A stretch of DNA of 64,000 nt from Solidesulfovibrio alcoholivorans DSM 5433. GTDB taxonomy: Bacteria > Desulfobacterota > Desulfovibrionia > Desulfovibrionales > Desulfovibrionaceae. Shown here piece after piece: positions 17,028 through 26,282 of the stretch. How positions within the stretch are numbered: position 1 is the first letter of the stretch; each line of letters starts with the position of its first letter. The stretch is from positions 1 through 64,000 of the forward strand of contig NZ_JNJA01000011.1 in NCBI RefSeq assembly GCF_000702665.1, read 5' to 3'. The notes under the pieces were generated by a model. The model saw only the letters and a list, made by a program, of their open reading frames with translations. It made no database searches and was not told where the DNA came from. The translations under genes and the position numbers were made by a program.

Positions 17028-18014
17028 ATGATTTTGATAACCGGAGCAGCCGGTTTCATCGGATCGAATCTTGCCGCCGCCTTCAATGCGCGGGGCGTGT
17101 GCGACCTCGTCCTGTGCGACCGGCTCCGCAGCGGCGGCAAGTGGCTCAATGTCCGCAAACGCCAGTTCGACGACTTCGTCTCCCCGGAAGAGCTGCCCGG
17201 CTGGCTGGAAGGCAAGCAGGGGACGGTGCGCGGCGTCTTCCACATGGGGGCCATCTCGTCCACCACGGTGGTGGACGGAGACGCCGTGCTGCGGGAAAAT
17301 TTCAAGTTCTCCCTGGCGCTGCTCGACTGGTGCGCCGCCGCCGGCGTCCCGTTCATTTACGCCTCCTCTGCCGCCACCTACGGCGACGGCAGCCAGGGCT
17401 TCCGGGACGCGTTCACGCCCGAGGCCCTGGCCAAACTGACGCCCCTGAACCTCTACGGCTTCAGCAAGCACGCCTTTGACGGCGTTGTCTGCCGCCGCCG
17501 CCAGACCGGCGGACCGTTGCCGCCGCAGTGCGTCGGCCTCAAGTTTTTCAACGTGTTCGGGCCGAACGAGTACCACAAGGGCTCCATGCAAAGCGTGCTC
17601 ACGAAGGTCTGGCCCGACATCGTCGCGGGGCGCGCCGTCAGGCTCTTCCGCTCCCATGTGCCGCACGTGCGCGACGGGGAGCAGCGGCGCGACTTCGTGT
17701 ACGTGCGGGACGCCGAGCGCGTCATGCTGTGGCTGTGCGACAACCCCCAGATCAGCGGCCTGTTCAACGTCGGCACGGGCGAGGCGCGGACCTTCAAGGA
17801 TTTCATCCGCGCCGGATTCGCGGCCGCCGGACGCGAACCGCGCATCGAATACGTGGACATGCCCGTGGAGATCCGGGACAAGTACCAGTATTTCACCCAG
17901 GCCGATCTCGGCGGGTTGCGGGGGGCCGGCTATCCGCATCCCTTTACGCCCCTGGAGGACGCGGTCGCCGACTATGTGAAGAACTACCTCAGCCAGGAAT
18001 GCCCGTATCGGTAG
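17028..18014 (+). CDS. hldD: ADP-L-glycero-D-manno-heptose 6-epimerase
   Basis: A 328-residue extended SDR enzyme, the family's usual length. It has GAAGFIG (6-12), the signature FHMGAISSTT, ASSAATYG, and the catalytic Y143-x3-K147 in NLYGFSKHAFDG. KFFNVFGPNEYHKG and RDFVYVRD are HldD hallmarks. It converts ADP-D-glycero- to ADP-L-glycero-D-manno-heptose, the last step of heptose supply for the LPS inner core. GAGGAG lies eight bases before the ATG. hldE follows after 19 bases, so the two heptose genes form one unit. Confidence 0.95.
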   Translation: MILITGAAGFIGSNLAAAFNARGVCDLVLCDRLRSGGKWLNVRKRQFDDFVSPEELPGWLEGKQGTVRGVFHMGAISSTTVVDGDAVLRENFKFSLALLDWCAAAGVPFIYASSAATYGDGSQGFRDAFTPEALAKLTPLNLYGFSKHAFDGVVCRRRQTGGPLPPQCVGLKFFNVFGPNEYHKGSMQSVLTKVWPDIVAGRAVRLFRSHVPHVRDGEQRRDFVYVRDAERVMLWLCDNPQISGLFNVGTGEARTFKDFIRAGFAAAGREPRIEYVDMPVEIRDKYQYFTQADLGGLRGAGYPHPFTPLEDAVADYVKNYLSQECPYR

Positions 18015-18033
18015 GGGCACCCGGAAAACCACG

Positions 18034-19551
18034 ATGACGCGAATTCCCCTGCAAAACGAGGAACGCACCGACCTCGTCGCCCTCTGCCAACGCCTGGCCC
18101 AGGCGCGCATCCTCGTCGTCGGCGACATCATGCTGGACAGGTTTGTCCGGGGCAAGGTGGAACGCATCTCCCCGGAGGCCCCCATTCCCGTTCTTGTCGT
18201 CGCCGGGGAAACCTCCATGCTGGGCGGCGCCGGAAACGTGGTGCGCAATCTTGCCACGCTCGGCGCTTCGGTCCTTTTTGCGGGCGTGGTCGGCGACGAT
18301 CCGGCCGGAGAAGCCCTCCTGCGGCTTCTCGAAGGGTACCCCAACGTCCAAAGCGCCCTCGTGACGGAACAGGGCCGCCAGACTTCGGTCAAGACCCGGT
18401 TCGTGGCCGGCGCCAACCACCTGCTGCGGACCGACAGCGAGACGCTGGCCCCGGTGACTGCCCGCAGCGTGGCCCTTCTGCTGGAGCGTTTGCGGGAGTT
18501 CGTGGCCGGGGTCTCCCTGGTCATGGTGTCGGATTACGGCAAGGGCGTGCTCACGCCCGACCTGCTGGCCGCGCTGTTGGACCTTGCCGCCGCAAGCGGG
18601 GTGCCGGTGGTGGTCGATCCCAAGGGGACGGACTACACCCGCTATCGGGGCGCCTCGATCATCACCCCCAATCGCGCCGAACTGGCCGCCGCCACGCGCA
18701 TGACCCTGGGCGACGAGGCCGCCTACGCGGCAGCGGCCAAAATGGTGCAGGAGACATGCGACGCGCAGGCGGTTCTGGTCACCCGCGGCGAGGAGGGGCT
18801 CAGCATCTACCCGGCCGGGGGAGAATGCCGGCACATCAGGGCCACCAGCCAGGAAGTCTTCGACGTGTCCGGAGCGGGCGACACGGTGGCCGCCATCTTG
18901 TCCGCCGGGCTGGCTGTCGGCGCGCCCCTGGCGCCAAGCGCCATCGTGGCCAACATCGGCGCGGGCATTGTCGTCAGGAAATTGGGCACGGCCGTCGTCT
19001 ATCCGGATGAACTGCTCCAAGGCGTGCGGCAATACCTGGGCAAGGCGCCGGAACTACAGGCCCTCTCGTTCGATCAGGCCATGGAAAAGGTACGCCGCTG
19101 GCGCAGCCAGGGCCTTTCCATCGGTTTCACCAACGGCTGTTTCGATCTGCTCCACGACGGACATGTCACCCTGCTGGCCAAGGCCCGCGCCGAATGCGAC
19201 CGGCTGATCGTCGGCCTCAACACCGACGCGTCCATCCGGCGGCTCAAGGGCCCGCTGCGGCCGGTCCAGAACCAGGAAGCGCGGGCGCGCGTGTTGCACT
19301 CCCTGGCCGCTGTCGACGCGGTGGTTTTCTTCGACGAGGACACGCCCATCGATCTCATCCGCGCCATCGCCCCGGACATCCTGGTCAAGGGCGGCGACTA
19401 TACCTTCGAAACCGTGGTCGGCGCCGATTGCGTCACCGCCCACGGAGGGCGCGTCGTCCTGATCGAATTGGAACCCGGCAACAGCACGACCGACATCATC
19501 CGGCGCATCGTGGCCAGCCACGGGAATACGGACGACGGCAAAGCGTCGTGA
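18034..19551 (+). CDS. hldE: Bifunctional heptose-7-phosphate kinase / heptose-1-phosphate adenylyltransferase
   Basis: A 505-residue fusion typical of HldE (RfaE). The N-terminal ribokinase-like domain (about 1-335) has DIMLDRFVRGKVERISPEAP, a GG-type substrate site (MLGGAGNVVRNL) and the catalytic motif GAGD at 280-283. The C-terminal nucleotidyltransferase (about 350-500) has TNGCFDLLHDGH near 365-376, containing the HxGH-type site, and LVKGGDYTFETVVG. It makes D-glycero-beta-D-manno-heptose 1,7-bisphosphate and, after GmhB, the ADP-activated sugar. GmhA and GmhB are not in the window. A hairpin-rich spacer follows and separates it from the convergent next gene. Confidence 0.95.
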   Translation: MTRIPLQNEERTDLVALCQRLAQARILVVGDIMLDRFVRGKVERISPEAPIPVLVVAGETSMLGGAGNVVRNLATLGASVLFAGVVGDDPAGEALLRLLEGYPNVQSALVTEQGRQTSVKTRFVAGANHLLRTDSETLAPVTARSVALLLERLREFVAGVSLVMVSDYGKGVLTPDLLAALLDLAAASGVPVVVDPKGTDYTRYRGASIITPNRAELAAATRMTLGDEAAYAAAAKMVQETCDAQAVLVTRGEEGLSIYPAGGECRHIRATSQEVFDVSGAGDTVAAILSAGLAVGAPLAPSAIVANIGAGIVVRKLGTAVVYPDELLQGVRQYLGKAPELQALSFDQAMEKVRRWRSQGLSIGFTNGCFDLLHDGHVTLLAKARAECDRLIVGLNTDASIRRLKGPLRPVQNQEARARVLHSLAAVDAVVFFDEDTPIDLIRAIAPDILVKGGDYTFETVVGADCVTAHGGRVVLIELEPGNSTTDIIRRIVASHGNTDDGKAS

Positions 19552-19558
19552 GCGGTTT

Positions 19559-19597
19559 CCGCCGCGCGGCCGCGGCGTTCGCGGCCCGCTGCGGCGG
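19559..19597. terminator. GC hairpin between convergent genes
   Basis: CCGCCGC (19559-19565) pairs with GCGGCGG (19591-19597); inside, GGCCGC (19568-19573) can pair with GCGGCC (19581-19586). It fills most of the 57 bases between the convergent stops of hldE and the membrane protein gene, where a two-way terminator is expected. No T run is present. Confidence 0.45.
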
Positions 19598-19608
19598 CTG
19601 ATTTCCGG

Positions 19609-21522
19609 TCATTGCGCCGCGGCCTTGCGCCGGTAGTATTCGTCGAAGCGGCAGTCGCCCGCCTTTTCGAAATCCTCGTCCACCACCAGGCCCATGGCCG
19701 TGCCCGACAGGTTCTTGGCCTTGCTGAGCACCACCCAGTCCACGCCGTAGTCGTTGAGCGCCCGGCGCGCCACTTCCGGGTCGGCCGTGCGCTGCGCGCC
19801 GTAGAACCGGGTGTCCTGGACGCACATGACGTTGCGGTCGGTGTAGTACCAGGGGATGATCGGCGAGTCCGTGAGGATCAGGGCGTCCGGCGGCGCGCCC
19901 GCGTCCGTGAGGGCGCCTTCCACCCGCCACCAGCAGCTGTCCGCGTTTTCGAGCAGTTGCAGGACGTTCGCCTGCCGCACGGCCTGGATGTCCGTGCGCG
20001 GGCCCCACCAGTGGCCGATCGCCATGCCCGCCCCCGCGACCAGGAGCAGGACCGCCAGGACGTTGCAGGCAAGGCCGCGCCGCGCGCCGTCCCGCAGGTT
20101 CGCGCACACGCCGCCGGCGAGCACGAACGCCGTCAACGGGTAGATGGAGAAGCGGAAGCGCGGCACGGTGTAGTGGCCCATGCTCAGGTGGCGGCTTAAG
20201 AAATCGAAAAAGCCGAGGATGATCGCCTCGTAGACGAGCAGCAGCAGCGCGGCCGCGACCAGCGGCCGGGCAAGCCGCCTGCGCCGCAGCGCCGCCCAGC
20301 CGGTCAGCGCCAGGGCCACGAACGTCAGCGGCACGAGCGGCCCGTCCTCCTTGTACTGGTGGGCCAGGCGCTCGGGCAGCAGCGCGAGCCCGGGATCGGG
20401 CGCGGGCGGCGGCAGCCAGATGTCTGGCTTCGTGATGGTCACGAAGTTGGCGGAGCGAAATTCGTTGCCGAGCAGTTCCCCGGTCTCCAGCTTGGACACG
20501 ATCAGGTGGTTGGCCCCGAGCAGAATGGCCAGGGCGAAGGCTCCGGTCAGGGCCAAGCGCGGCCGGACGCCGGGCGTGACCGCGAGCATGGCCGCGTAAA
20601 CCAACGGGGCGACCATGAGGCTGCTCGAGTGGGAGTTCCACAGGAAAAGCAGCGCGAGAAACGGCAGGACCGTGTCGGCCAGGGGTATGGCCTCGCCCTT
20701 GGGGCGGGCGCGCAGGAAGCCCAGGGCCTGGAGCATGGGGATGAGGTTGAAGGCGCTGCGCGAGCCCATGTTCATGAGCATGCCGAAATACTGGGCGAAA
20801 AGGAGCAGGCACAGGGAAAAGACCGCGGCGAAGCCGCCCGCGCGCAGCCCCAGGCCGACCACGACCACGGCCAGGGACAGGTTTTGCAGCTCGAGCGCGG
20901 CGCGAAAGGCCAGGTCCTGGGTGCGGTCCGGGGAAAAGGCCATGGCCGCGTTGAGGTAGCCGATATAGGTGATGGGGTGGTCGTTGAAGCGGATGTAATT
21001 GGTGTCCGGGCCGGGCTGGGGCGTCACCTTGAGCCGGGAGGCGTAGGAACGGTGGTCCATGAGCGCCTTGCTCTCCACGCCGTAGGTCAGGGTGTCGCCG
21101 TGCCAGATGGGGCGGATCGCGTACTGCGCCGTGAAGTAGACGAGCACGGCGAAGGCCCCGGCCACGCAGGCCGCGCCCACGCGCCGGCTGCCCGGCGCGA
21201 CGGACGCCGCGTAGGCCCTGGCCGCGCGCCAGGTCGCGCAAAGGCCCTTGCGACACCACGCAAGGAGCGCCACGGCGACGAGGCCGTGGAAAACGCCGAG
21301 CCAGGAGTAGGGCAGGCCCGCGAAAATGATGAGGAACGTGGTCTGGAGCAGGCCGATGGCGAACGGGGCGAAGCCCGTGCCGAGCAGGAACCAAGCCAGG
21401 CGGCGGCGCGGCGCGTCCGGGCCCTGCTCGTCGCCGGCCAGGCGGCACGCGCCTTCGCCGCAGGCCAGGGACATGGCGATGTAGTAGAGGACGAAAACGA
21501 GCGAAAGCGAGACAACGAGCAT
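19609..21522 (-). CDS. Polytopic membrane protein, putative GT-C glycosyltransferase
   Basis: A 637-residue protein with about twelve hydrophobic segments from the first residues to about residue 490, then a soluble C-terminal domain of about 140 residues. WHGDTLTYG and RFNDHPITYIGYLNA in external loops resemble the acidic and Pro/His-containing loops of lipid-linked-sugar transferases. The C-terminal LILTDSPIIPWYYTDRNVM is a pattern seen after the membrane part of such proteins. The ATG at 21522 has AGGGAA upstream; the frame stays open further but overlaps the neighbour's DNA without membrane or domain character. It is the last gene of the long minus-strand run. The exact reaction is unknown. 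Confidence 0.62.
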   Translation of the reverse strand: MLVVSLSLVFVLYYIAMSLACGEGACRLAGDEQGPDAPRRRLAWFLLGTGFAPFAIGLLQTTFLIIFAGLPYSWLGVFHGLVAVALLAWCRKGLCATWRAARAYAASVAPGSRRVGAACVAGAFAVLVYFTAQYAIRPIWHGDTLTYGVESKALMDHRSYASRLKVTPQPGPDTNYIRFNDHPITYIGYLNAAMAFSPDRTQDLAFRAALELQNLSLAVVVVGLGLRAGGFAAVFSLCLLLFAQYFGMLMNMGSRSAFNLIPMLQALGFLRARPKGEAIPLADTVLPFLALLFLWNSHSSSLMVAPLVYAAMLAVTPGVRPRLALTGAFALAILLGANHLIVSKLETGELLGNEFRSANFVTITKPDIWLPPPAPDPGLALLPERLAHQYKEDGPLVPLTFVALALTGWAALRRRRLARPLVAAALLLLVYEAIILGFFDFLSRHLSMGHYTVPRFRFSIYPLTAFVLAGGVCANLRDGARRGLACNVLAVLLLVAGAGMAIGHWWGPRTDIQAVRQANVLQLLENADSCWWRVEGALTDAGAPPDALILTDSPIIPWYYTDRNVMCVQDTRFYGAQRTADPEVARRALNDYGVDWVVLSKAKNLSGTAMGLVVDEDFEKAGDCRFDEYYRRKAAAQ

Positions 21523-21613
21523 AGGTGTTCCCTGGTTTGGCGCGGCGCGCGGCCGCCTGCCCTGAAGTGGCCGGCACCCTACCGTCTCGCCCGGCGCGAG
21601 GCAAGCCGGCGCG

Positions 21614-22699
21614 TCAGGCGTCGCCGGCCAGCACCCGCTCGTATTGCGGCACGACCACGGACACGTCGAAGCGTTCCCGGGCCCGGCCCCGGATGGCCTC
21701 GCGGGAAAGGCGCGCGGCCAGGGCGTCGTCCATGGCCCGGGCCAGGGCGGCCACGTCCCCGGCCGGCGCGGTGAGCCCGTCCCGGCCCTCCTCCACGATC
21801 TCGGCGATGCCGCCGGGGCAGCGGAAGGCGGCCACGGGCGCGCCCAGGGCCAGGGCCTCGAGCACGGCGTTGGGAAAGGGCTCGTAGCGCGAGGCGAGCA
21901 CGAACAGGTCGGCGTGGCGCATGTACGGGTAGGGATTGGCCTGGAAGCCGGGGAAGCGCACGGCGTCGGCGATGCCGAGCGACGCGGCCTGCGCCAGGAG
22001 CGCGGCCCGTTCGCCGCCTTCGCCGAGCACGGTGAGGCGCACGCCCGGCGTGCGCATGGCGGCGACGGCGGCAAGGAGCAGGTCGAAGCCCTTTTGCGGG
22101 GCCAGACGGCCGACGCTCACGAGTTCGACCCCGCCCGGCGGGTAGGGGTTCGCGGCGGCGTCCGCGTCACGCACGACCCGGTCCGTGTCCACGGGATTGG
22201 GCAGCATGACCATTTTCGCGGGCGGCAGACCGTAGTTGTCGCGCAGGTCGGCGAGCATGTCCGCGGACTGGCAGACCATCCGGTCGAGCCCCTTGTAGCC
22301 CAGGCGGTAGGCGGCGTCGTGCAGGGCGGGATGGGAAAACTGCCGCGTGTGCCGGCTGAGAATGGCCGTTTCGCGCCCGATCAGGCGCGTTTCGCGCGGC
22401 AGGAAGGGCGCGAGCATGCCGAGGATCAGGTTGACGTGGCTGTGCGTGCAAAGGACCGCGTCCGGGCGCAGGCGGCGGATGAGCGCGACGAGCTTGGGCG
22501 GGGCGGTGTGGTGCGTCTTGCAGCCCAGGTCGTGCACGGGCACGTCGGCGGGCACGTCGGCGAGGTAGCCGCCGCTCTTGCGCACCAGGGCCAGGGCGGG
22601 GCGGAAGCGGCGGCGGTCCAGGTGCGTAAGCAGGGTCGCGAACACGCGCTCCGCGCCGCCGCCGCCCAGGGTGGAGCTGACGAAAAGGACCGAGGTCAC
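21614..22699 (-). CDS. Glycosyltransferase, family 4
   Basis: A 361-residue GT-B enzyme. The N-terminus FVSSTLGGGGAERVFATLL is the acceptor-side glycine loop typical of GT4 proteins. The C-terminal half has LVSVGRLAPQKGFDLLLAAV, VLGEGGERAALL and SRYEPFPNAVLEALALGAPV, including the donor-binding E-x7-E region. It adds one sugar in the cytoplasm to a lipid-linked glycan. It starts with GTG at 22699, overlapping the stop of the preceding SGNH gene by four bases (GTGA), which fixes the start. The donor is unknown. A 91-base gap separates it from the next membrane protein gene. Confidence 0.86.
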   Translation of the reverse strand: MTSVLFVSSTLGGGGAERVFATLLTHLDRRRFRPALALVRKSGGYLADVPADVPVHDLGCKTHHTAPPKLVALIRRLRPDAVLCTHSHVNLILGMLAPFLPRETRLIGRETAILSRHTRQFSHPALHDAAYRLGYKGLDRMVCQSADMLADLRDNYGLPPAKMVMLPNPVDTDRVVRDADAAANPYPPGGVELVSVGRLAPQKGFDLLLAAVAAMRTPGVRLTVLGEGGERAALLAQAASLGIADAVRFPGFQANPYPYMRHADLFVLASRYEPFPNAVLEALALGAPVAAFRCPGGIAEIVEEGRDGLTAPAGDVAALARAMDDALAARLSREAIRGRARERFDVSVVVPQYERVLAGDA

Positions 22700-24105
22700 G
22701 GCCGGGCTTCGCCCTGCGCCTCGAGGGCGGCGAGGCGCTCCGCCAGCAGGCGGCCGAACAGGGCGTGTCCGGCCGTGTTGAGGTGGGCGTCGTTGATGTG
22801 GGGGAAAAGAAACGGCGCGGCCGGGGCTTCGCGGCGCATTCCGGGACGCGGGTCGAAAAACGGCAGCCCGAGGGACTCCACGGAGGCCTGCAACTGCCGG
22901 CCCCAGCCGAAATCCGCGTCCGGCACGGCGGCGAAGCGCGCCGCGCCCTCGGTCAGGAAGGGACGGTAGTATTCGATGGGCTGCGGCATGTAGGTGACGA
23001 GCACCCTGGCCCCCACCGAGGCGGCGAGCGCCTTGATGCGGGCCAGGGCGGCCAGGGTCGGGCCCATTTCGACGCCGGTGAGCTTCGAGGTCACGAGTTC
23101 GGTCTGGATGGAGGCGCTCGGCACGCGCACGGTCCCGGCCCCGCCCTGCACGGGAAAGGCGGTCATCTCCTGCCCGCCTGCCGCCGCGCCGCTCGGAGCG
23201 GGCCGGGCGGACGCGTCCCGCGCGGGCAGGCCGAACAGGGCCAGGGCCGCCACGTAGCGCGGCAGGTTCAGGCGGTTGAGCAGAAAGCCCACCGGCCCTT
23301 TCTCGGGATAGGCTTCGACGCCGACGAAATAATACGTCGCGTCGTCGAGGCCGGCCCTGTCCAGACGGTCGTAGGTCAGGGCGTCGGAGACGTCGTTTAG
23401 AAATAGCGCCACGACCACGACCCTGGGCTTCTTGGCCAGGCCGTAGCGCTCGAGCGCCGTGGCGTAGTCCTGGGGGGACTGGCCGCCGATGCCCAGGTTC
23501 AGGGCGGGCTGGCCGGTTGCTTCGGACACGATGCGCGCGAAGGGCTTTTCCGCCTCCAGGCCGGCCGTGCCGGAATCGCCGAGGAAGACGTAGGGAATGA
23601 CGGCGTGGTCGCTGTAGGTCCCGGGCGGGTTGTGGAAGCCGATCTCGTCCATGGTCACCGGGCCGGCGGGGCCGGGCACGGTGATGCCCGGCTTGTAATG
23701 GTAGTAGAGCCCGGAAATGTCGAAGCGCTGTTTCTTGTTCCCCAGTTCCTGCCAGGTCGCGGGGTTGGTCAGCTGGACGTAGCGCAGGTAGGCCGCCGGA
23801 GCGAGGTAGTGGGCTGCGCCCGTCCCGCCGACGAACAGGTCGGGCCGGTAGCCCAGCAGGAATTCGAACAGGAGCAGCGGCAGCAGCAGCGAGACCAGCG
23901 CGAGCAGCGTGTTCTGGGCGAGCCGTGCGGGAACGAAGAACAGGGCGAGCAGCGCCGCGGCGACGAGGCCGCCGCCGCAGAGCGCGGCGCGGATCATGCC
24001 CGGCGTCAGCCCCTGCGCGGGGGCCAGGGCGAACGCGGCGAGCAGCGCCGCGACCGCGAGGCCGCAACACAGGAACACGTAATGGGGAAAGCGCCTGCTG
24101 TGCAT
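22696..24105 (-). CDS. Membrane-anchored SGNH/GDSL-family hydrolase or acyltransferase
   Basis: A 469-residue protein. Residues 5-80 contain two to three membrane helices. The SGNH domain begins near 170 with GDS at 176-178 (FLGDSGTAGLEAE), block II GIGGQSPQDY (glycine), a block III asparagine in LFLNDVSDA, and D439-A-H441 in HINDAHLNTAGH. The D-x-H arrangement resembles AlgX/AlgJ-type proteins, which O-acetylate polysaccharides in the periplasm. A sugar O-acetyl transfer or esterase role is therefore likely. The start is the ATG at 24105, just before the first membrane helix. Its stop is coupled to the following GT4 gene. Confidence 0.72.
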   Translation of the reverse strand: MHSRRFPHYVFLCCGLAVAALLAAFALAPAQGLTPGMIRAALCGGGLVAAALLALFFVPARLAQNTLLALVSLLLPLLLFEFLLGYRPDLFVGGTGAAHYLAPAAYLRYVQLTNPATWQELGNKKQRFDISGLYYHYKPGITVPGPAGPVTMDEIGFHNPPGTYSDHAVIPYVFLGDSGTAGLEAEKPFARIVSEATGQPALNLGIGGQSPQDYATALERYGLAKKPRVVVVALFLNDVSDALTYDRLDRAGLDDATYYFVGVEAYPEKGPVGFLLNRLNLPRYVAALALFGLPARDASARPAPSGAAAGGQEMTAFPVQGGAGTVRVPSASIQTELVTSKLTGVEMGPTLAALARIKALAASVGARVLVTYMPQPIEYYRPFLTEGAARFAAVPDADFGWGRQLQASVESLGLPFFDPRPGMRREAPAAPFLFPHINDAHLNTAGHALFGRLLAERLAALEAQGEARP

Positions 24106-24152
24106 GGTGGTCGTAGGGTTGTGGGCACGGCGCGGGCCGGACCCGTTACGGG

Positions 24153-25208
24153 TCAGGGGGCATGGAAATCCACAATGCTTTGCGCGCACGCGACGCAGCG
24201 CGGATGTAGGCGCGGCGGCTCCATCTTGTGGTTCTGGCGAAACGTGGCAAACTTTTGACCGTTCCAGACGTCCTTGATGCTGTTGTCGAAAATGTTGCCC
24301 ATGACGAGGTGCATGCCTTCCCAGCCGCAGCAGGGCGCAACGTCTCCGTTGCTGCGGATGGTCACGAGCTGCCAGGATTGGGAGCAGCGGAAGGATGGGT
24401 CCGGGGCGGCCGTGGGACGGGCGACGGCGAGCGACGAGCCGTCCGGCAGGGTGAAGGTCTGCTCCTGCTGGAAAAGCATGCAGTTCTGGATGGCGACGTA
24501 ATCCACGCGCTTTTGCCAGTACGCGGCGAAATCGGTCATGGACTCCTTGTTGCCCGGCAGCTTGACCGCACTGATGCGCACCAGGGGCAGCCGGCGCCCG
24601 AGTTCTTTTTTGCGCCGCAGAAAGTAGTCGATGTTCTCCATCACCTTGTCGAAATCCGAGCCGCAGCGGATGGAGAGGTAGGTGTCCTTGTCCAGGGAGT
24701 CGAGGCTGATCTCCAGCCGCGTCACGGGCGAGTGCAGGATACGCTCCGCGGCCTCCCGGTCGAGCAGCACGGCGTTGCTGCACAGGAAGATGTCCATGAC
24801 CCCGACGGACGCTGCGTAGTCGATGTGGTCAAACAGGCTGGCGTCGACCAGCGGCTCGTTGATGCCGCCGAAATTGACTGCGGCGAGGTCGGTGCCCCGG
24901 CCCTGGTCGAGGATGTCCCTGACGGCGTCGGCATCGAGGCGCTTCGCGGAGGTGCCCCAGGCCGCGCGCTGCTGCGGCGGCAGGGAGTGCGGGCACATGA
25001 CGCACTTGAGGATGCAGCCGAAATAGGTCTCGAGGTTCAGGTGGATCGGAAAATCGGGTTCGTAAGCAAAGACGTTCGCTGCGTCCCACTTCTTCCGGTA
25101 TTCCCGGAACGCCGGGCCCTTGATCTCCGCCAGGACCTGGGCCGGATCGCGCTCGAACTCGAGAGTCGTCACGGAAAGCAGGTCGCGGTGTTGTGATTTG
25201 TCCGCCAT
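24153..25208 (-). CDS. Radical SAM protein with SPASM-like C-terminus
   Basis: A 351-residue protein. The [4Fe-4S]-AdoMet motif is C65-ILK-C69-VM-C72, followed by the glycine-containing NFGGINEPL strand and a typical partial TIM barrel. The C-terminus has CSQSW, APCCGW and CVAC, cysteines that can hold an auxiliary cluster as in SPASM/twitch proteins. The ATG at 25208 has AAGGG at good spacing; a GTG at 25217 that overlaps the previous stop is an alternative. It lies directly behind its paralogue at 25214, sharing an N-terminal FREYRKKW-like region. Its substrate is unknown; in this locus it could modify a sugar, lipid or small peptide. It probably belongs to the operon of the sugar amidotransferases upstream. 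Confidence 0.8.
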   Translation of the reverse strand: MADKSQHRDLLSVTTLEFERDPAQVLAEIKGPAFREYRKKWDAANVFAYEPDFPIHLNLETYFGCILKCVMCPHSLPPQQRAAWGTSAKRLDADAVRDILDQGRGTDLAAVNFGGINEPLVDASLFDHIDYAASVGVMDIFLCSNAVLLDREAAERILHSPVTRLEISLDSLDKDTYLSIRCGSDFDKVMENIDYFLRRKKELGRRLPLVRISAVKLPGNKESMTDFAAYWQKRVDYVAIQNCMLFQQEQTFTLPDGSSLAVARPTAAPDPSFRCSQSWQLVTIRSNGDVAPCCGWEGMHLVMGNIFDNSIKDVWNGQKFATFRQNHKMEPPRLHPRCVACAQSIVDFHAP

Positions 25209-25213
25209 ACGCG

Positions 25214-26203
25214 TCACCCTTGCTGCGTGGCGCCGAGCAGGCAGTTGAGGCAGGCCTTGCACGGGGCCTTGTCCCGAAATGACTGCCGCAGCGCGGTCAT
25301 CCTGGGCGAATTCCACACGCTTTCGAGCGAGAGGCCGCTGCGGAATTTGTCCAGGAGCAGGTGTTTCGAATAGAACGTGCAGCAGGGGTAGAGACCACCA
25401 TCGGCCCGTATCGAAAGATAGCGGAACGGGTCCGGGCAGCGCAACGCGGACGGGTCCGGGGCGACGATGTCCGCGAGCCCGTCGACGAAGTCGTGGGAGA
25501 TGTAGGTCTGGAAATCGATGTAGTCCACGAGGTGCTGCCATTTTTCCACGAACGCCCCGATCTCGTGCCTGTTGCTGTCCATGACGATGAATGACAGGCG
25601 GACGAGGGGATGCTTCATGCCACGTTTCTCGCGGCGGTCGAGGAAGTTGTGAATGTTGCGCTCGAGCCGGAGGAGGTCGCCGCCGCGCAGCTTCTTGTAG
25701 GTTTCGGGCGTCACCGCGTCCACGGAGATGTGGATGCGTGTCAGGCTGTCGAGGCAGGCGTCGACCATGGCGTCGTCGAGCAGCAGCCCGTTGGTGGTCA
25801 GTATGAAATCCAGGACACCGCTTTCCCCGGCCAGGCGGATCAGTTCCCCGGCTTGGGGATGCACGAGGGGCTCGCCGAGGCTGAAGTCCATGGCCGGGAT
25901 GCCGAGACGGCGTATCTCCTGCATGATCTCCCGGAACATGCCCGCGTCCATGGCGGCGTTGGTCTGCTCCGACAGGTGCCGGTAGCAGAACACGCAGCGC
26001 AGGTTGCAGCGGTCCGCGAGTTCGAGGGAAACATGCAGGGGCAGCGGGTTGTCCTGCTCCTGCACCTTGTCCGAACAGGTCAGCGCCCATTTTTCGCGGT
26101 AGGCGCGGTAGGCGTCGCCGAACAGTTCGATCAAATACCTGTCCAGGTCACCGTGACGGCAGAGGCGTTCGCCGTATTCGACGGGGAGTGCGTTCTCGAG
26201 CAT
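25214..26203 (-). CDS. Radical SAM protein with SPASM-like C-terminus
   Basis: A 329-residue protein with C66-NLR-C70-VF-C73 for the AdoMet-binding cluster, MDFSLGEPLVHP as the following GE motif, and ILTTNGLLLDD, all usual in the family. The C-terminus has CPDPF, YPCCTF and CKACLNC, suitable for an auxiliary cluster. AAAGGAA sits six bases before the ATG. It is followed after five bases by a paralogue (24153), so the two are co-translated and may act on the same substrate or as a pair. No precursor peptide is visible nearby, so it is not obviously a peptide-modifying enzyme. The substrate is unknown. Confidence 0.8.
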   Translation of the reverse strand: MLENALPVEYGERLCRHGDLDRYLIELFGDAYRAYREKWALTCSDKVQEQDNPLPLHVSLELADRCNLRCVFCYRHLSEQTNAAMDAGMFREIMQEIRRLGIPAMDFSLGEPLVHPQAGELIRLAGESGVLDFILTTNGLLLDDAMVDACLDSLTRIHISVDAVTPETYKKLRGGDLLRLERNIHNFLDRREKRGMKHPLVRLSFIVMDSNRHEIGAFVEKWQHLVDYIDFQTYISHDFVDGLADIVAPDPSALRCPDPFRYLSIRADGGLYPCCTFYSKHLLLDKFRSGLSLESVWNSPRMTALRQSFRDKAPCKACLNCLLGATQQG

Positions 26204-26282
26204 GGCTGTTCCTTTCGGCCGGGCCCCGCGTCGCGCCTTTCGGAAAGGCGGCCACTCGGTTCGGCGGGCGCGGGGCGCGGCG

